DNA from: Onchocerca lupi
Lineage: Eukaryota; Nematoda; Chromadorea; Rhabditida; Onchocercidae
Direction of reading: 5' to 3'
Assembly (NCBI GenBank): GCA_028564675.1
Contig: JAOVVO010000370.1
Location: 16,008-80,007, forward strand
Length of the DNA: 64,000 nt
The position numbers were made by a program, and so were the translations under genes. Every line of letters starts with the position of its first letter. Positions within the stretch are counted from its first letter, which is position 1. The notes beneath the pieces are model-generated. The model was not told the DNA's origin. It was given only the letters and a program-made list of their open reading frames with translations, and made no database searches. Positions 37,320 to 49,491 of this stretch are shown one piece after another.

Positions 37320-38070
37320 GTATTAGGGAATTTTTCCTTTCAAATAAATTAGCATGCAGCAGTAATGTGTGCTGAAAATGATCACTTGTTACGCTTAGAT
37401 TTACTTGCATAGATACTTCTTCGTAACGCAGGATTTATAACGGCCAAACATTATCGAGAATGAGATTATTTATCTTAAGATGATTGAAAAATAGCCACTT
37501 ATTTACTGATAAGATTAATTGATCAACTTATAGAGAAAGAGAAAGAGAGAGATAATCAACGGTAAATTAAATTAACATCATGTATCATAGATCAAGACTC
37601 TTCTAATTTATGCACTGTCAAGCGAAAATCTACAATGTCACAAGTCTTTATGGTTAATGCCTTTGATCTGAAGTTTCCGCTATTTGACTATTTTTAAAAG
37701 AAATCAAATTATCGGAAATAATAAAAGCAAATTCTGATTCTACAGCACTCGCTTTTTAGGAATTTCAACAATCAGTTTCTTTGACAACTTATACCGTTAT
37801 TGAAATTCATCACAAAAAGATTTCAAATCACTGAAATTTGAATAATTCTGATGTATCTTTAAAATATATCGAAAACTGACGAAAAAAATGTTACCGCTAA
37901 AATCGCAAATAAGATATCAACAACCAGAATCGTAAATTGTTTAATTTTTCCATTTTACTTTTTTTTTCACTCCATTTCATTTTTCGGATCAAAATTTGAA
38001 ATTTATCTAGAAAATTAAAAAGAATCTCTAAAGATGACGAAACTTTTTACTTTAATTATGAAAAATGAGA

Positions 38071-38076
38071 TTTTAG
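38071..38076 (+). promoter_or_regulatory. Likely spliced-leader acceptor of the SLC13 gene
   Basis: TTTTAG lies 28 bases upstream of the ATG at 38105, which is the only in-frame ATG after a stop (TGA at 38066). No upstream exon is recognised, so trans-splicing of a spliced leader here is the simplest reading. Confidence 0.4.
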
Positions 38077-38104
38077 AACATCAATACTATCTATATTATG
38101 GAAT

Positions 38105-41100
38105 ATGCGTACTTATTTGGTACTTACATTAACACCCATAATTTTGTTACCTATTCTGTTTTCGTTCCCACAAAATCAGGTATGAGTTTCTAATACACTT
38201 CGTACATTATCTTTTTGAAATTTTAAAACTTCATAGATAAAAAAAAAATAAGGGACGATGAAAGTTTCAAATAATCTATAGTGGCAAGTGTTGTATCCAT
38301 CCATCATGAAGGTGCAAAAGTCTTCGTTCCAGATTCTGTAACATACATTAAATTGTCATTATCCATTCTTAGGTCAATGAGAAGGTCAAATTGTAAAAGT
38401 TAGAAAAATTGCATCACTTAAAGAAATCGAAAGAAACTGTGTGGAAGTTGTAGATATTCCACAAAATGCATATGAAACAAAATGTTGACAGTTTTCAAAA
38501 AAAGTTCTCATATATCAATTCCCATCTTCTCATCAGAACTAGAATCTGATATTTAGGAAACAGGTGGATGCTGATTAATTTTTAATTTCTGATACAACTA
38601 ATATGATTGATCTGATCAATAATTATAGAATGAAGCGAAGTGTGGCTATTGCGTTGGCATAATGGCTATTTACTGGGTTATGGAGGTATTACCGTTAGCA
38701 GTAACTGCTTTACTACCGTTGGTACTTTATCCGTTGCTGGGTTTAATGAAATCAGATGATGTTGCTCAAATGTACTTATCTGTGAGCTTTATTATTACTT
38801 CCTTTTATGAACAAACGAGCATAATGAAATTTCATGAAGTTCGCATGACAAATTAAATTCCTCTTTAATTTTGTCAAATTTTTGAAAAATCTCCATCATA
38901 AAGTTTAAGAAGTTGTTGTTTCCTTTTAAAAAAAAATATACAGAAGAGAAGTTTTTTGTAATTTGTTAATTTGCAGGATACAAGTTTTTTATTTATTGGT
39001 GGATTAATGATAGCTGTAGCTGTTCAGAAGTGCGAATTGCACAATCGTGTAGCTTTATTCGTGTTAACTATAGTTCCACCTCAACCATGCTGGTTAAAAT
39101 TTCATATTGCATTCAAAACTCTCACTATTTAGTTCTTATTTTTAGACGTAAGATTGTTTTTAACATAAGAAACAAGCATTTCTCCTTTCGTGTTCTTTGA
39201 TTTCTTCTTTTTTCTTTTGCCTGATCATATCATGTTCACGAGTTATTATTGTGGTAAAAGTTCAACATGCCCCTTGCAAAATTTCAACCTTTTCACAAAA
39301 TTAGCCAAGTTTTATTTCCAGGATTATGCTCGGTTTCATGTTGATTACTGCGTTCTTGAGGTAATTTTTGATACCGCACATTTGAAATATTAGCGAAAAG
39401 TTGTCCAGAATTTGAATAGTCAAACTTTCTAGTTAAGAAAAAAGAAAAACAAATTGTAGCATGTGGATATCAAATACAGCAACTACTGCTCTTATGTTAC
39501 CAATTGCCAAATCTGTTATAATCGAGCTTGTCAACAGCAATCGTAGAAATGAGTTCAGTGTAAGATTTCATATTTTTAAAATATCATTTTTTCACGTGTT
39601 ATGAACCAATGATGTATTTGGCCAGTTTTGATAGAAAATTTCAAACTCAGTTCTGATTTAATTATCCTAAACAATTTTAAATGTCATAATTTGAGAAGAA
39701 GCACTCGATAGCCTTAAGTTCTCTAGGATGCTGTAGCGGGTGAAGCCCTGACCGAAGAAAAACATAACGAAAACAGCGATGGACGAAGGAAATCTCTCGG
39801 TACCATTAGTACCAGGTGCATTTTGGTTTATTTTTGTAAATTGGGTTGAGAAAGATATACATATTTCGTATATCACCTATCGAGAGCAAGAGTTCAAAAG
39901 ACAGTGAAACACTTGGGATAATCTACAAACTAAGGGCCCTCCACCGCAAGATTTTTCGACACTAATTTATGCAGTACGATAATTTATTTTAAACTATCAT
40001 TGTGATAATTAAGTAATTAAAAATTATAATATACTAATATTTATTTTCAGAGATCCAGCAGAAATTTTAAGTAAAGATGAACATCTTATGGCCAAAGGAT
40101 TGCTGATATCAGTTGCTTTCGGTGCAAATATTGGTGGCATAGGAACTATAACAGGAACCCCGTCAAATCTTGTCTTGATGGGCCAGATAAAAGAGTTAGT
40201 TATTGTTTTTGTAATTATTTCTGCACGACTCATCAGTCCGAAAACTTTTGTAATTAATTTTTTCAGAAATTTCAACATTTTTATTCAAACATTCTATATT
40301 ATAAGAGAATTTTTGGATTGAAAACAATGATCTAAAGTATATTTAATTTGCCACTTGCTATTAAATATCGTTTTAGAATTTTCCCTCTCGCAGATACAGG
40401 CATTAATTTCATATCTTGGATGGTTTTTGCGCTACCATTCGTTATTTCATGCTTATTAATTACGTGGTTAACACTGGTGCTCATTTTCTTCCGAAATGCT
40501 TCAAAAGGTCCTATTTTCTTTTAACTTAGAATAAGAAAATTTTCTTTTTCATTCTCAAACATTGAAAAAAAAAGTCGGAGCCATTCAACATTTATCCTAC
40601 TATTCCGTGATATTATCTGAGTGTGGCTGTATATCGCCGTGATTTTTTATTAGCAAGCAATTAATATGAAAAGAATAAATTTTTAAAAGATTTGATAAAT
40701 ATAGGACCCACGGCAATTAAACACACGCTGAGACAAAAGTATGATGAACTACCAAGCTTATCATTTGCGGAAGTTGGTGTATCAATTTGCTTCTTGGTAT
40801 TGCTAACACTCTGGATCACGAGAGATCCATATGTTGTTCCTGGTTTCGGAACTTTTTTCAAGAAAAGGCATGTCGCATGATTTACATATTGACAAAGATT
40901 GAAGTCCAAAGTGAAACAAATTAAGAAGTTGAGATGCATTCAGATAAAATTGATTTTGTCAGGACAACCTTCTGAAAGTCTCACGTTTAATTTTCTTCAA
41001 AACTTCTGCAATAGTTTTCTCACCATTTTCTCATAACTGCAAAAAATTCAGGTATGTAACGGATGCAACGAGTGCGATAATAGTTGCAATCATATTATTT

Positions 41101-43397
41101 GCCATCCCGAATCAGAAACTAGATTTTTTTGGTAATGAATTCTGAAACTGTTTTCCTTCATGCTTGAACAGAGAAATGAAAAAATAAGTTCAAGATAAAC
41201 AGACATTTCAGGAAAATCGGAGAATGTCGAAACATTACTGGATTGGAAAACAGTGCAAGCGAAATTTCCATGGAGTGTTGTGCTACTTCTTGGAGGTGGC
41301 TTTGCAATGGCTGCAGGCGTTAAGGTCAGTAGCTTAGGGGTCAAGTTTCTTCGTTTAGTTAATCAACTTAAAATTTATTACAAATAGAGATTGTTGGGCT
41401 GAGCAACTGTTGGAAAATCCTCAAATTTCTGTACCATCGAAGAATATTTCTAGATGGAATCAGATGTGGAAATCGTTATCAAAGATCTCTGGATGTTCTT
41501 TTCTCACCGTATATTTTTATTGGTTTTGATTCATGTCAGACAGAAGTTATAATATTCAAAAGAATTTTATTTGATAAAAAATGCAAAATAGATTATACCA
41601 TAAGCATCCAAATTTCGGACCTTGAACGCCTATATTGGTTAACCTGATTTTACATCTTTTATTCTTTTGATACGAAAATTGTGAAGCACTTCTTATTAGT
41701 GACTCTATCTTCCATTTTTCTCAACTAAATGATTTCGTAGATTCCATTTCAGCTCTTCTGTATAACGACAAAAGAGTGAATAAAACTGATAAACTTGATT
41801 TATGAGCTTAATTTCAAGTAGTCTAATACCCAGGCAAAATCCTTTTTAAAAAATCCTTTTTCGATACAAATAAAGTTAACGAGTCTTAAGAGGTGTTGCG
41901 AAACCATTGATAGAAGTGACAAATGAAAGCAAAAAGCTGTCCAATGTTTCTAAAAAATTATGGATCTCTATTCGTTTCAACTTCATACTGATGGTTGCAA
42001 AAAAAAAATTTATGTAAAAAATAAAAAGATGTGGATAGGGAATATATTATTTTGATACTATTTTGCGGATGTTAACATTGTAAGGTCATTGTTTTCAAAT
42101 TCGTCAATTTCAAGATTGAAAAAATCCCATTGTTTAAGTTTCGGCAAAAAGTTGCAACCAACTCTTAGACAGCAGCGAAAACAGAAATTGCATGTATTTG
42201 AAGAGACAAAAAACCCGCAAAAATCTTCGCAAATTTTTTAACATACATGGTGGACATTACAGCGACATTAACACTTACGATTTTTCCCGAAAATTTTTTG
42301 TTAATGAAGGGATGAATGGAATACACAAAGGAGTGTTATTCAAAATGGATGGAAATATTATTGATTCGCATGAACGATGAAGGCTAATTTAAATATTTCC
42401 TGTTTTCAGGAATCCAACTTGAGTTATCGTATCGGAGAAACAATGCAATTGCTAGAGATATTCCCAGTTAATGTGATTATGGCAATTTGCATTTTCATCA
42501 CCATATTCTTGACAAACATTTGCAGCAATACAGTAACCGCGTCCATTTTTATTCCTATTGTAGCAGAATTGGCGAAATCACTAGAAATCCATCCACTTTA
42601 TTTTATGATTCCTACCACTCTCGCCTCTTCGATGGCTTTCACTTTGCCTGTTCGTTCTAGTTTTTTTTTTTTTTTTTCGAAATTTGTAAATGATTTTCGG
42701 ATGCCAAACATGGAAATGATTCTCAAAATATCCTTAGATGACTTTTTTGTGACTTTCTTTGAAGCTTAAAATTTTTTTTAGGTGGCAACTCCACCAAATT
42801 CAATCGTTTTCGCATCTGGTCTATTACGTGTTACAGACATGGTAAGCAGACTAAATTAAATTTTCTGTCTGACAACACTTTTTTGACTATGGTGCCCAAA
42901 GTATGATGTATTTGCAGTTATTGGCTGGAACATTGGCCACTATCGAATGTGGTCTATTGGCAATATTGTTTATGATAACGTGGGCAAAGTAAGTAAATTC
43001 TTTAGATTAGACCAGAAAAGAGTACATTACTAATCTCCACTTAAAAACTAATCTTCACTTAAAACATCATTTCGATCTTCTTGGAACGCAGTATAACATG
43101 TATGTTTACTTCAGTATTACCAAGTCTTTACGCACTGAGATCCTAAGTCGAATTTTGCGAGGTAACACTAATCATTCATTAATTTTTTTCACATATCTTA
43201 GCATAAGAGTAGTGAGATATAAATAACCTTTCCATATAATATGCAACTCATGATAATTTCATAAAAATAACTGACGAAAAAATTTTAGGTACTTATTCGA
43301 ACTCTACCAAGTCCCTCTCTGGGCCTATACACCGGCAGAATTAATATATCGGAATCATACCTTGTTTGATTTATTGGCTAATGGAACGGTCAAATAG
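38105..43397 (+). CDS. SLC13 (DASS/INDY) sodium-dependent di-/tricarboxylate transporter, 560 aa
   Basis: Exons: 38105-38179, 38629-38781, 38977-39092, 39322-39360, 39460-39559, 39727-39815, 40051-40194, 40377-40507, 40705-40867, 41052-41131, 41212-41324, 42410-42649, 42782-42841, 42918-42988, 43289-43397. They join in one frame to 560 residues, the usual length. Family marks are YWVMEVLPLAVTALLP, DTSFLFIGGLMIAVAV, both SNT motifs that bind Na+ and substrate carboxylate (WISNTATTALMLP at 132-134; ICSNTVTASIFIP at 440-442), TGTPSNLV, PWSVVLLLGGGFAMAAG and ATPPNSIVF. It should cotransport Na+ with succinate/citrate-type Krebs-cycle intermediates at the plasma membrane, and the many hydrophobic helices fit. 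The C-terminus carries a YRNHT sequon. Intron 9 must start with GC to keep the frame. Substrate preference (di- versus tricarboxylate) cannot be read from the sequence. Confidence 0.93.
40868..41051 (+). other. Predicted GC-AG intron in the SLC13 gene
   Basis: The only phase-preserving junction between FFKK and RYVTDATS is AAAAG|GCATGT...ATTCAG|G, so the donor is GC rather than GT. A nearby GT (after AGGCAT) would shift the frame. The family expects a continuous K-x-YVTDATS segment here, which supports the GC donor. Confidence 0.6.
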
Positions 43398-44767
43398 TGG
43401 AATATGGAAAGTGTCATGCATTCCCATTTCTAAATCATCAGGGCATTTGTTAACAGTGAGGAACTTTGTAAGTTTTCAGCTACAATGCCGAGATGATTTG
43501 TATTAAAAGCATAACATTGTTGTTGTCAATGTGATAACCTTTGTGTTCACTGTAACTTCTATGACGGATTCTGATTTAATCTAATTTAATCCTGGAGCAT
43601 TTTTATATCTTATCACAAAGTTTGCAATTTTGATTGCTTAAAAAACAATGCAGTGGTTGGGGAGCAAGAAAAAGTAAAATTTTGAATTCTGTTAGAAGAT
43701 ATTCATTAAAAGACTTTGCATTTTACAGAAAATTGATTGATTTTTTTCAAATTTTATTTTCATATAGAATTACTACTTTGAACACATATAAAAATGCCTC
43801 AGACAGTATTGTCACATTAAAAATTACTTGTTTATGCAATCGTCTATGTGATATTATAAACGCTTAGGTTTGCAGCAGTGCCATCTTGCGTTACTACTCT
43901 ATTTTTTAATCTGTAACATTTAGCATCTACCACACCAATAATCTAGTAATCTGCCTGCTGGAAATCCATGATGATGTACTACAAAAATGACTATGAAGTG
44001 AGTCCATAATGAAACTTCATAAGCTAATTAAATTTACATCAACCTGGACTAGCACTGAAGATGATCAACTTCTATCAGCAGACTGATTTTCAAAGTTAAA
44101 TGAAATTTTATCAGAGCAGTAACAAAAAAAAAAAAAAAAAAATGAAAATTTGTCTGCAAAAGTATCACTATTTGATGAAGTACCGGATGGAGCTCATGTT
44201 CAACATGCTGTGATGAATTTCGTAGAGTTCTGGAAAGATTCCGTTTTGGATTCAACAGAGTGGATAGGAAAACAAAGAACATAATAAAGAGGCACATGCC
44301 GTCATCTATTTATACGCGTAGAAGTTTTCAGGATGATTGCTTGCATGAAGCGTAGATTTACCATTATTCTTCACGTTACTTGAAAGGAAAGAAAAAAGGT
44401 TTCTCGGGAATTAAGCAACTCTCAACAATGAATTGACAGAAAGCTGATAAACAGAATAAGTTCCGATTTGTGATTTTTGTTGATGTGATACGCAAGCAAA
44501 CAACCACCTAAGCACGTTTTCTACGTCTTTACCACCCTTTCCTAGATGAAATTCATTCAGTTCATATCCGATTGCACGCTGTGTCCATCGGGCCGTGAAA
44601 AATTCAACCTTGTTTGATTCAAACCGAGAGTAGAAAGTTGGTGAAATCGGATTGCCGGACGGGTTTTATATTTTTTCGTCTGCGGTCGGTTCTCTGAAGT
44701 GTTGGAGTGTTAGAAATTTGTGCAGATATATATGATTAGTTATCTTCCTCCGGTTTTTGAAATAATA
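43398..44767. other. Intergenic region between the SLC13 and GH20 genes
   Basis: About 1.4 kb between two same-strand genes. It has no recognised coding sequence. The gap and the acceptor in front of the next ATG are compatible with either independent promoters or a loosely spaced operon, and nothing in the sequence decides between them. Confidence 0.5.
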
Positions 44768-44773
44768 TTTCAG
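44768..44773 (+). promoter_or_regulatory. Likely spliced-leader acceptor of the GH20 gene
   Basis: TTTCAG (within AATATTTCAG) ends three bases before the ATG at 44777, and no upstream exon is evident. This is the arrangement expected for spliced-leader addition in nematodes. Confidence 0.45.
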
Positions 44774-44776
44774 GAA

Positions 44777-47700
44777 ATGTTACGACGGTCGATTCGACGA
44801 TTCGCGCTGTCAATATCGTTATTGACAGTGATTTATACAGCCACAATCTTCATTATAGACTATCAGGCAAACTTTTTTCTCATTTAATATCCTGAATTAT
44901 TTGTTGACAACTTTTTCATTGTGCCACCTCAACCTTGTGGGATATTGGGACACGCGCCGCATTAAATGATTAGATAAAAGAGTCATAAGAATTTTGGTTG
45001 AAAATATTTCAGAAAAATAGTATGGTAGAGAGCGGACTCCTGAGGGATGTATCAATATAAAAGAACAAACTTGTTATTTAGAAGGATGTTCTTTATCACA
45101 TTTTTAAAATATTTTCATCTTATAAATGTTATAAAGAAATTGATTTTTAGAATAAATCGCGAGTGCAGCGTAATGTGTCGCATAATGCCCAGTCACGAAT
45201 GAAAGTTAATGGAGTAAAGGTTACTAATTTTAGTGGAGCATCTACTTCAATCTTTTTTACTTCCGCCAGCTTCTTTTATATTTTGCGACGAAATTGGAGG
45301 AACTGAGAAAGGAGAAATTGAGAGTGTTACAAAAGTCCAAATATTCAACTTATGCTTTTTTCGTTGTTTGCTATCATCGTTATCTTCCTACATAGTTGAA
45401 TTTTTGCAAGAACTTATTCTCCCTGTCATCACTGTAATTACTATTTTTTGTAATTCAGAAAAACAGTCTGGAGAATTTGGAAGGGTTTGCCGTCGATCGT
45501 AAGCAAGGCTTTCAAAAAGTTTCACATATGCCTTCATCTTCGCAAAACTACTTTATCGCACGTAAGTTTTAGGGAAATTCTCGTGTGGTTTTTTCTTGCG
45601 TAATTTTGAACATATCTTTGACATAAGTGGGCTCTTTGAATTTATTAAGGCAATAATAACAAAAGTGATGATTTGTTTTGTTTGTCGATTCCTGTTATGG
45701 ACTATGAATCTATTTTGAATATATGGATTCTATAATGCTTATTGAAAAAAATATACGTAAATTGTATCTCTTTCAGCGAATCGCATTTTCCATCTGGATT
45801 TGAAAGGCGCAGCACCAAAAATGGACTATTTATTAAAGCTTGTTCCATTCATCAAACAAATTGGAGCAACAGGAATAATGATCGAATACGAAGACATGTT
45901 TCCATTTACAGGTAAGTTTTTCTATTTTTTCTTTTATTCAACTTTCTCTCTGCAGAGAACTTTTGAAGTATCAGTTTGTAATTACACTAATAAATTTTAT
46001 TCAATTGATATTTCTTCGTCATTTTTATTTCACTGTCATCTCAATAATAAGTAATGATCATATCACCATTGCAGTAGGCTGTGATCCTTTTGCTTGAGCA
46101 CATTCTCTGTATTCGAAAGATTTTTTTGCCATTTAATTTATGAATTTTAAAGGTAAACTAAGCGGGGTAAAAGCTAGCAATGCATATACTTTGGATGAAT
46201 TGCGTCGTTTTCTTCATGCAGTCCAGACGCATAATTTGGACATTATACCCCTTGTGCAAACAGTGGGGCATTTGGAATACATTTTGAAATATCCTAATTT
46301 CACCAAATATCGTGAGGAGGAACGATATCCACAGGTATAACTTATATTTTAGGTTTGTTAGGACTTTTATATTTTATTCGAGAGGTTCTTGTATTTAATT
46401 CGGGGACATATTTATAGTTTTATTTGTTAAAACTTTCAGCATTTCTGTGGCATCTCCGTAACTAAATTCAGGTTATTTGTTTGACGGATGAAGGAGCAGT
46501 TGATTTGGTTCAGGAAGCAGTGAGACAAATATTGAATTTGCATGAAGATTTTGCGTTGAAATATTTCCACATTGGAGCAGATGAGGTTTTTCAGGTCTGT
46601 TTTACTACATTTTAGATCGCTTGAACGGAATCTATGTGATGTAGTATTGGTCTTCAACACAAAGCATTTCTATATATACTTTTATTGGATAGCTAATTTT
46701 GTTGTTAGTGAGTGAAAATAGTATCATTATAAAAGTATTGAATGTGATCAATGCAGTCATGGATTGCTATTTTATGCTATTTTTGCTCCTTCTTTATATT
46801 AGATCGGTCGTTGTGAAAAGGACAGAAATTATATGGTAAGCAATAATGTTGATACCGAGTTTTTGCTGCTCAAACACATCGCGAGAATAGCAAAGTTTGT
46901 AAAGGTTTGTGTTTTTCTGGAATTTTTTTCCTCATTAACATGTTTTCAATTTTTCTTCATTAGTATATTTTCTCAAATTCTTTTCATTCAGTTGTTGATA
47001 TTTTCAAATTTAACCTGCAGTGCATCAGAGCGAGATCATAAAAATACTTGACGAATTGATTGCATCAGAAAGCTTTCTCTTGTCAGTTAAAAGTCTAGAA
47101 TCTGATGAATTTCAGGCTCAAATTCCAAAGAAAAAAGTAAATGTATTGATTTGGCATGATATGCTAGTAAATTTACAAACGCAGAATGTCTTGAAGCATG
47201 GGTAGGTATTTTTCATTTGATTTATTGATAAATGCTTCAAGTGACTACACTTGAGTTCAACATTTTCAATAATAGTATTGCTCAGTGTTCTTTTTATCGC
47301 TGTAATTAAAAAAACCTTTTCTTTTCCCTGAAATATGCGCCACTGTTTACTAAAATATAATTTAAAGCTTTTATCTCACATTTCGTCATTTTTTTAAACA
47401 ATATTTAACAGCATAACTTGATTTTTATTAAATAACAACTATTATATAATTTTAACAAGTATTGACAAATGGATGGAAATTAATTTAGTACTTATCAGTT
47501 TCATATTTTTAGTTTGAGTGAATTAGTCGAGCCAGTAGTATGGAATTATATGGAAAATTTGGATGACCAATTGTTGCCTGATTTTTGGCAGCGATTATCT
47601 TCAATGTTTTCATACGCCTGGGGAGCTTCTGCATATAAAGTTGAGTTTTAAAAATGCAGAGTGCTGCAAATTTATGTTTTGTAACAGAATAATTTTCTGC

Positions 47701-49491
47701 TTTAAGGATCTTTTATGTAATGTTATTTTATGCTCATTTTAGGTGCCGATGGCCCGGACCAATATGCTTCTAATGTTCAGCATTACTTGAATAACCATAT
47801 AAGTTGGCTGAAACAAATGAATGAGCATCATTCCAAATTCAAGCAGTTTCGAGGTATCATTGTAACCGGATGGCAGAGGTTAACCTTTTTCAGTTGTATA
47901 CATAATATAATTTTAATGGAACATTTATTATACAACAACATATGTGACAGTCTGCATTCAAACATTATGGAATTCAGCTTTTTTTTATGTTTCTAAAAAA
48001 AAAAAAAAAGCCATAGTTGCTATTATTTGCATTTTTTATGCAAAACTACTTATCCGAAGCCTTTTATAGTTGCGCAATATACTAATATTCGTTATGTTTC
48101 TCTATAAAGAAATGGTCGATTAGATGACTTTACTAACCAAAGTAAATATTTTAACGCTCTTACATCAATTATTTCATTAATAAATGATCTAACTGTACAT
48201 TATTCTCGGTAATAATCTGATAATGCATTTTTATTTAATTGTGTGGAATATTTTCTGTTATATTTTTTTTTTTTCAAATTAGTCAAAATGAACCTCGCAC
48301 GTTTGAATGGTTAATGTTTTTCAGGTTTGATCACTTCGCCATCATATGCGAAGTTATACCAGTTGGTCTTCTTTCTGCTGCTGTAAACATGGCTGTTTTG
48401 AAAAGTGGCCAATACGGTTCTGAGGGTAGGGATTTCTGGTTTTATTCGTGGTAAATTTTAGCTGGGAAATGCTTACATCCATTTCAGTGAATTATAGATA
48501 AGAATACATCATAAGCTTTATTCTTTGAACGATATTCACTTAAATAATATTCCAGTAGTTTAGTAACTTTCTCTATCGTTTTCACTTTAATGAAATTTGA
48601 TTTCCTCTTATAGTTAATATGCATTTATTCTGTTCACACGAAACATATAAATTTGATATTCAGTGATGCAATCAGTCTCAGAAGTGTTGAAATGCTCTTC
48701 GGTATTATATTTCGACAAAAATTCATCTCCTTTCGTACCGCAGTGCACTTTTCCTGGTACTAGTTTTTTTTTTTCGTTTTTTTAAAGGGTGTTTGAAGTA
48801 ATTTTTTGAATTGTATCTAGCAAACTTAGTTTGGAAATTCCAGAAAGTAATCATGCAATTTATAGATAAAAAATACTAATTATGCAAATCTATATACCGC
48901 TGACAATATACATATCAGCATTTATGGATCTGGATTTTCATACTTCATTTGTATATTATGAATTTACAATACTTTTTAGGTATACACGTTTTCCATGCTG
49001 TTCAGACATTGCATTCTACAATTAATTCAGTTGAAGAACAAGTTTTCAATGATTATCAGGTCTGCTTCAGTTTCTGAAACTAAAAGCCTTACATAAAATT
49101 AAATATAATGTTTAAGGTTCGTGGATGGATAGCAAGATTCAACGAAAAACACTTATACACACAGGCTTGGTATCTTGATCAAGTACTATACAAAGTTAAA
49201 TCGTTCCTTCGTGAAATGGAGATTTGCGAGCAGAATATTAAGTTAGTTTAATTTAACGTTTGCAGTTTTGTGTATTCTGATGATAGATGGGATGTATTAG
49301 AGCGCGTTGACGGCAAAGTTTTTTTCAGGACTGAAATGCAAACTGTTTTCTATAATGATACAGTTGCTGAATTCGTTTACGTGTACGTAAAGCCAACACT
49401 GAAACGTCTAGAGGAATTATCACATCGAATAGATAAGCTTTCGGAGCTGCGTGTCTTTCCGAGGCGACCTTTCGCTGTGCAGGAATTTTAA
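44777..49491 (+). CDS. Type II membrane GH20 beta-N-acetylhexosaminidase (HEXD-like), about 621 aa
   Basis: Exons: 44777-44866, 45151-45219, 45459-45561, 45777-45911, 46153-46334, 46472-46594, 46803-46904, 47029-47201, 47513-47640, 47743-47878, 48325-48425, 48664-48756, 48980-49059, 49117-49241, 49266-49491. A basic start (MLRRSIRR) and a hydrophobic stretch at about 9-27 form a signal anchor, so the enzyme should face the secretory-pathway lumen. Subfamily marks are HLDLKGAAPK, GATGIMIEYEDMFPF, IPLVQTVGHLEYILK, the catalytic pair in HIGADEVFQ (D230-E231), IWHDML, FSYAWGASAYKG and GIIVTGWQRFDHFAIICE. It should remove terminal beta-linked GlcNAc/GalNAc from glycans, as nematode HEXD-type enzymes do; linkage preference is not readable. 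Two junctions are odd: intron 1 begins GC, and the join at 47640/47743 lacks GT (AAAG|TTGAG), as if one G were missing. The 47029 acceptor is less certain. Confidence 0.9.
44867..45150 (+). other. Predicted GC-AG intron in the GH20 gene
   Basis: The first exon ends ATAGACTATCAG, followed by GCAAAC; no in-frame GT donor occurs before the stop in the downstream reading. CAG|GCAAAC fits the strong exon-side consensus typical of GC donors. An alternative GT donor after TTGACA would also keep the frame but would cut the membrane anchor short. Confidence 0.5.

Noticed and set aside
43398..44776. SLC13 and GH20 genes as one operon
   Set aside because: Same strand and an acceptor before the second ATG are suggestive, but the 1.4-kb gap and lack of an SL2-type signal do not allow the claim.
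45233..45502. 89-codon frame between the second and third GH20 exons
   Set aside because: The flanking exons join in phase without it; it overlaps the intron and shares no GH20 similarity.
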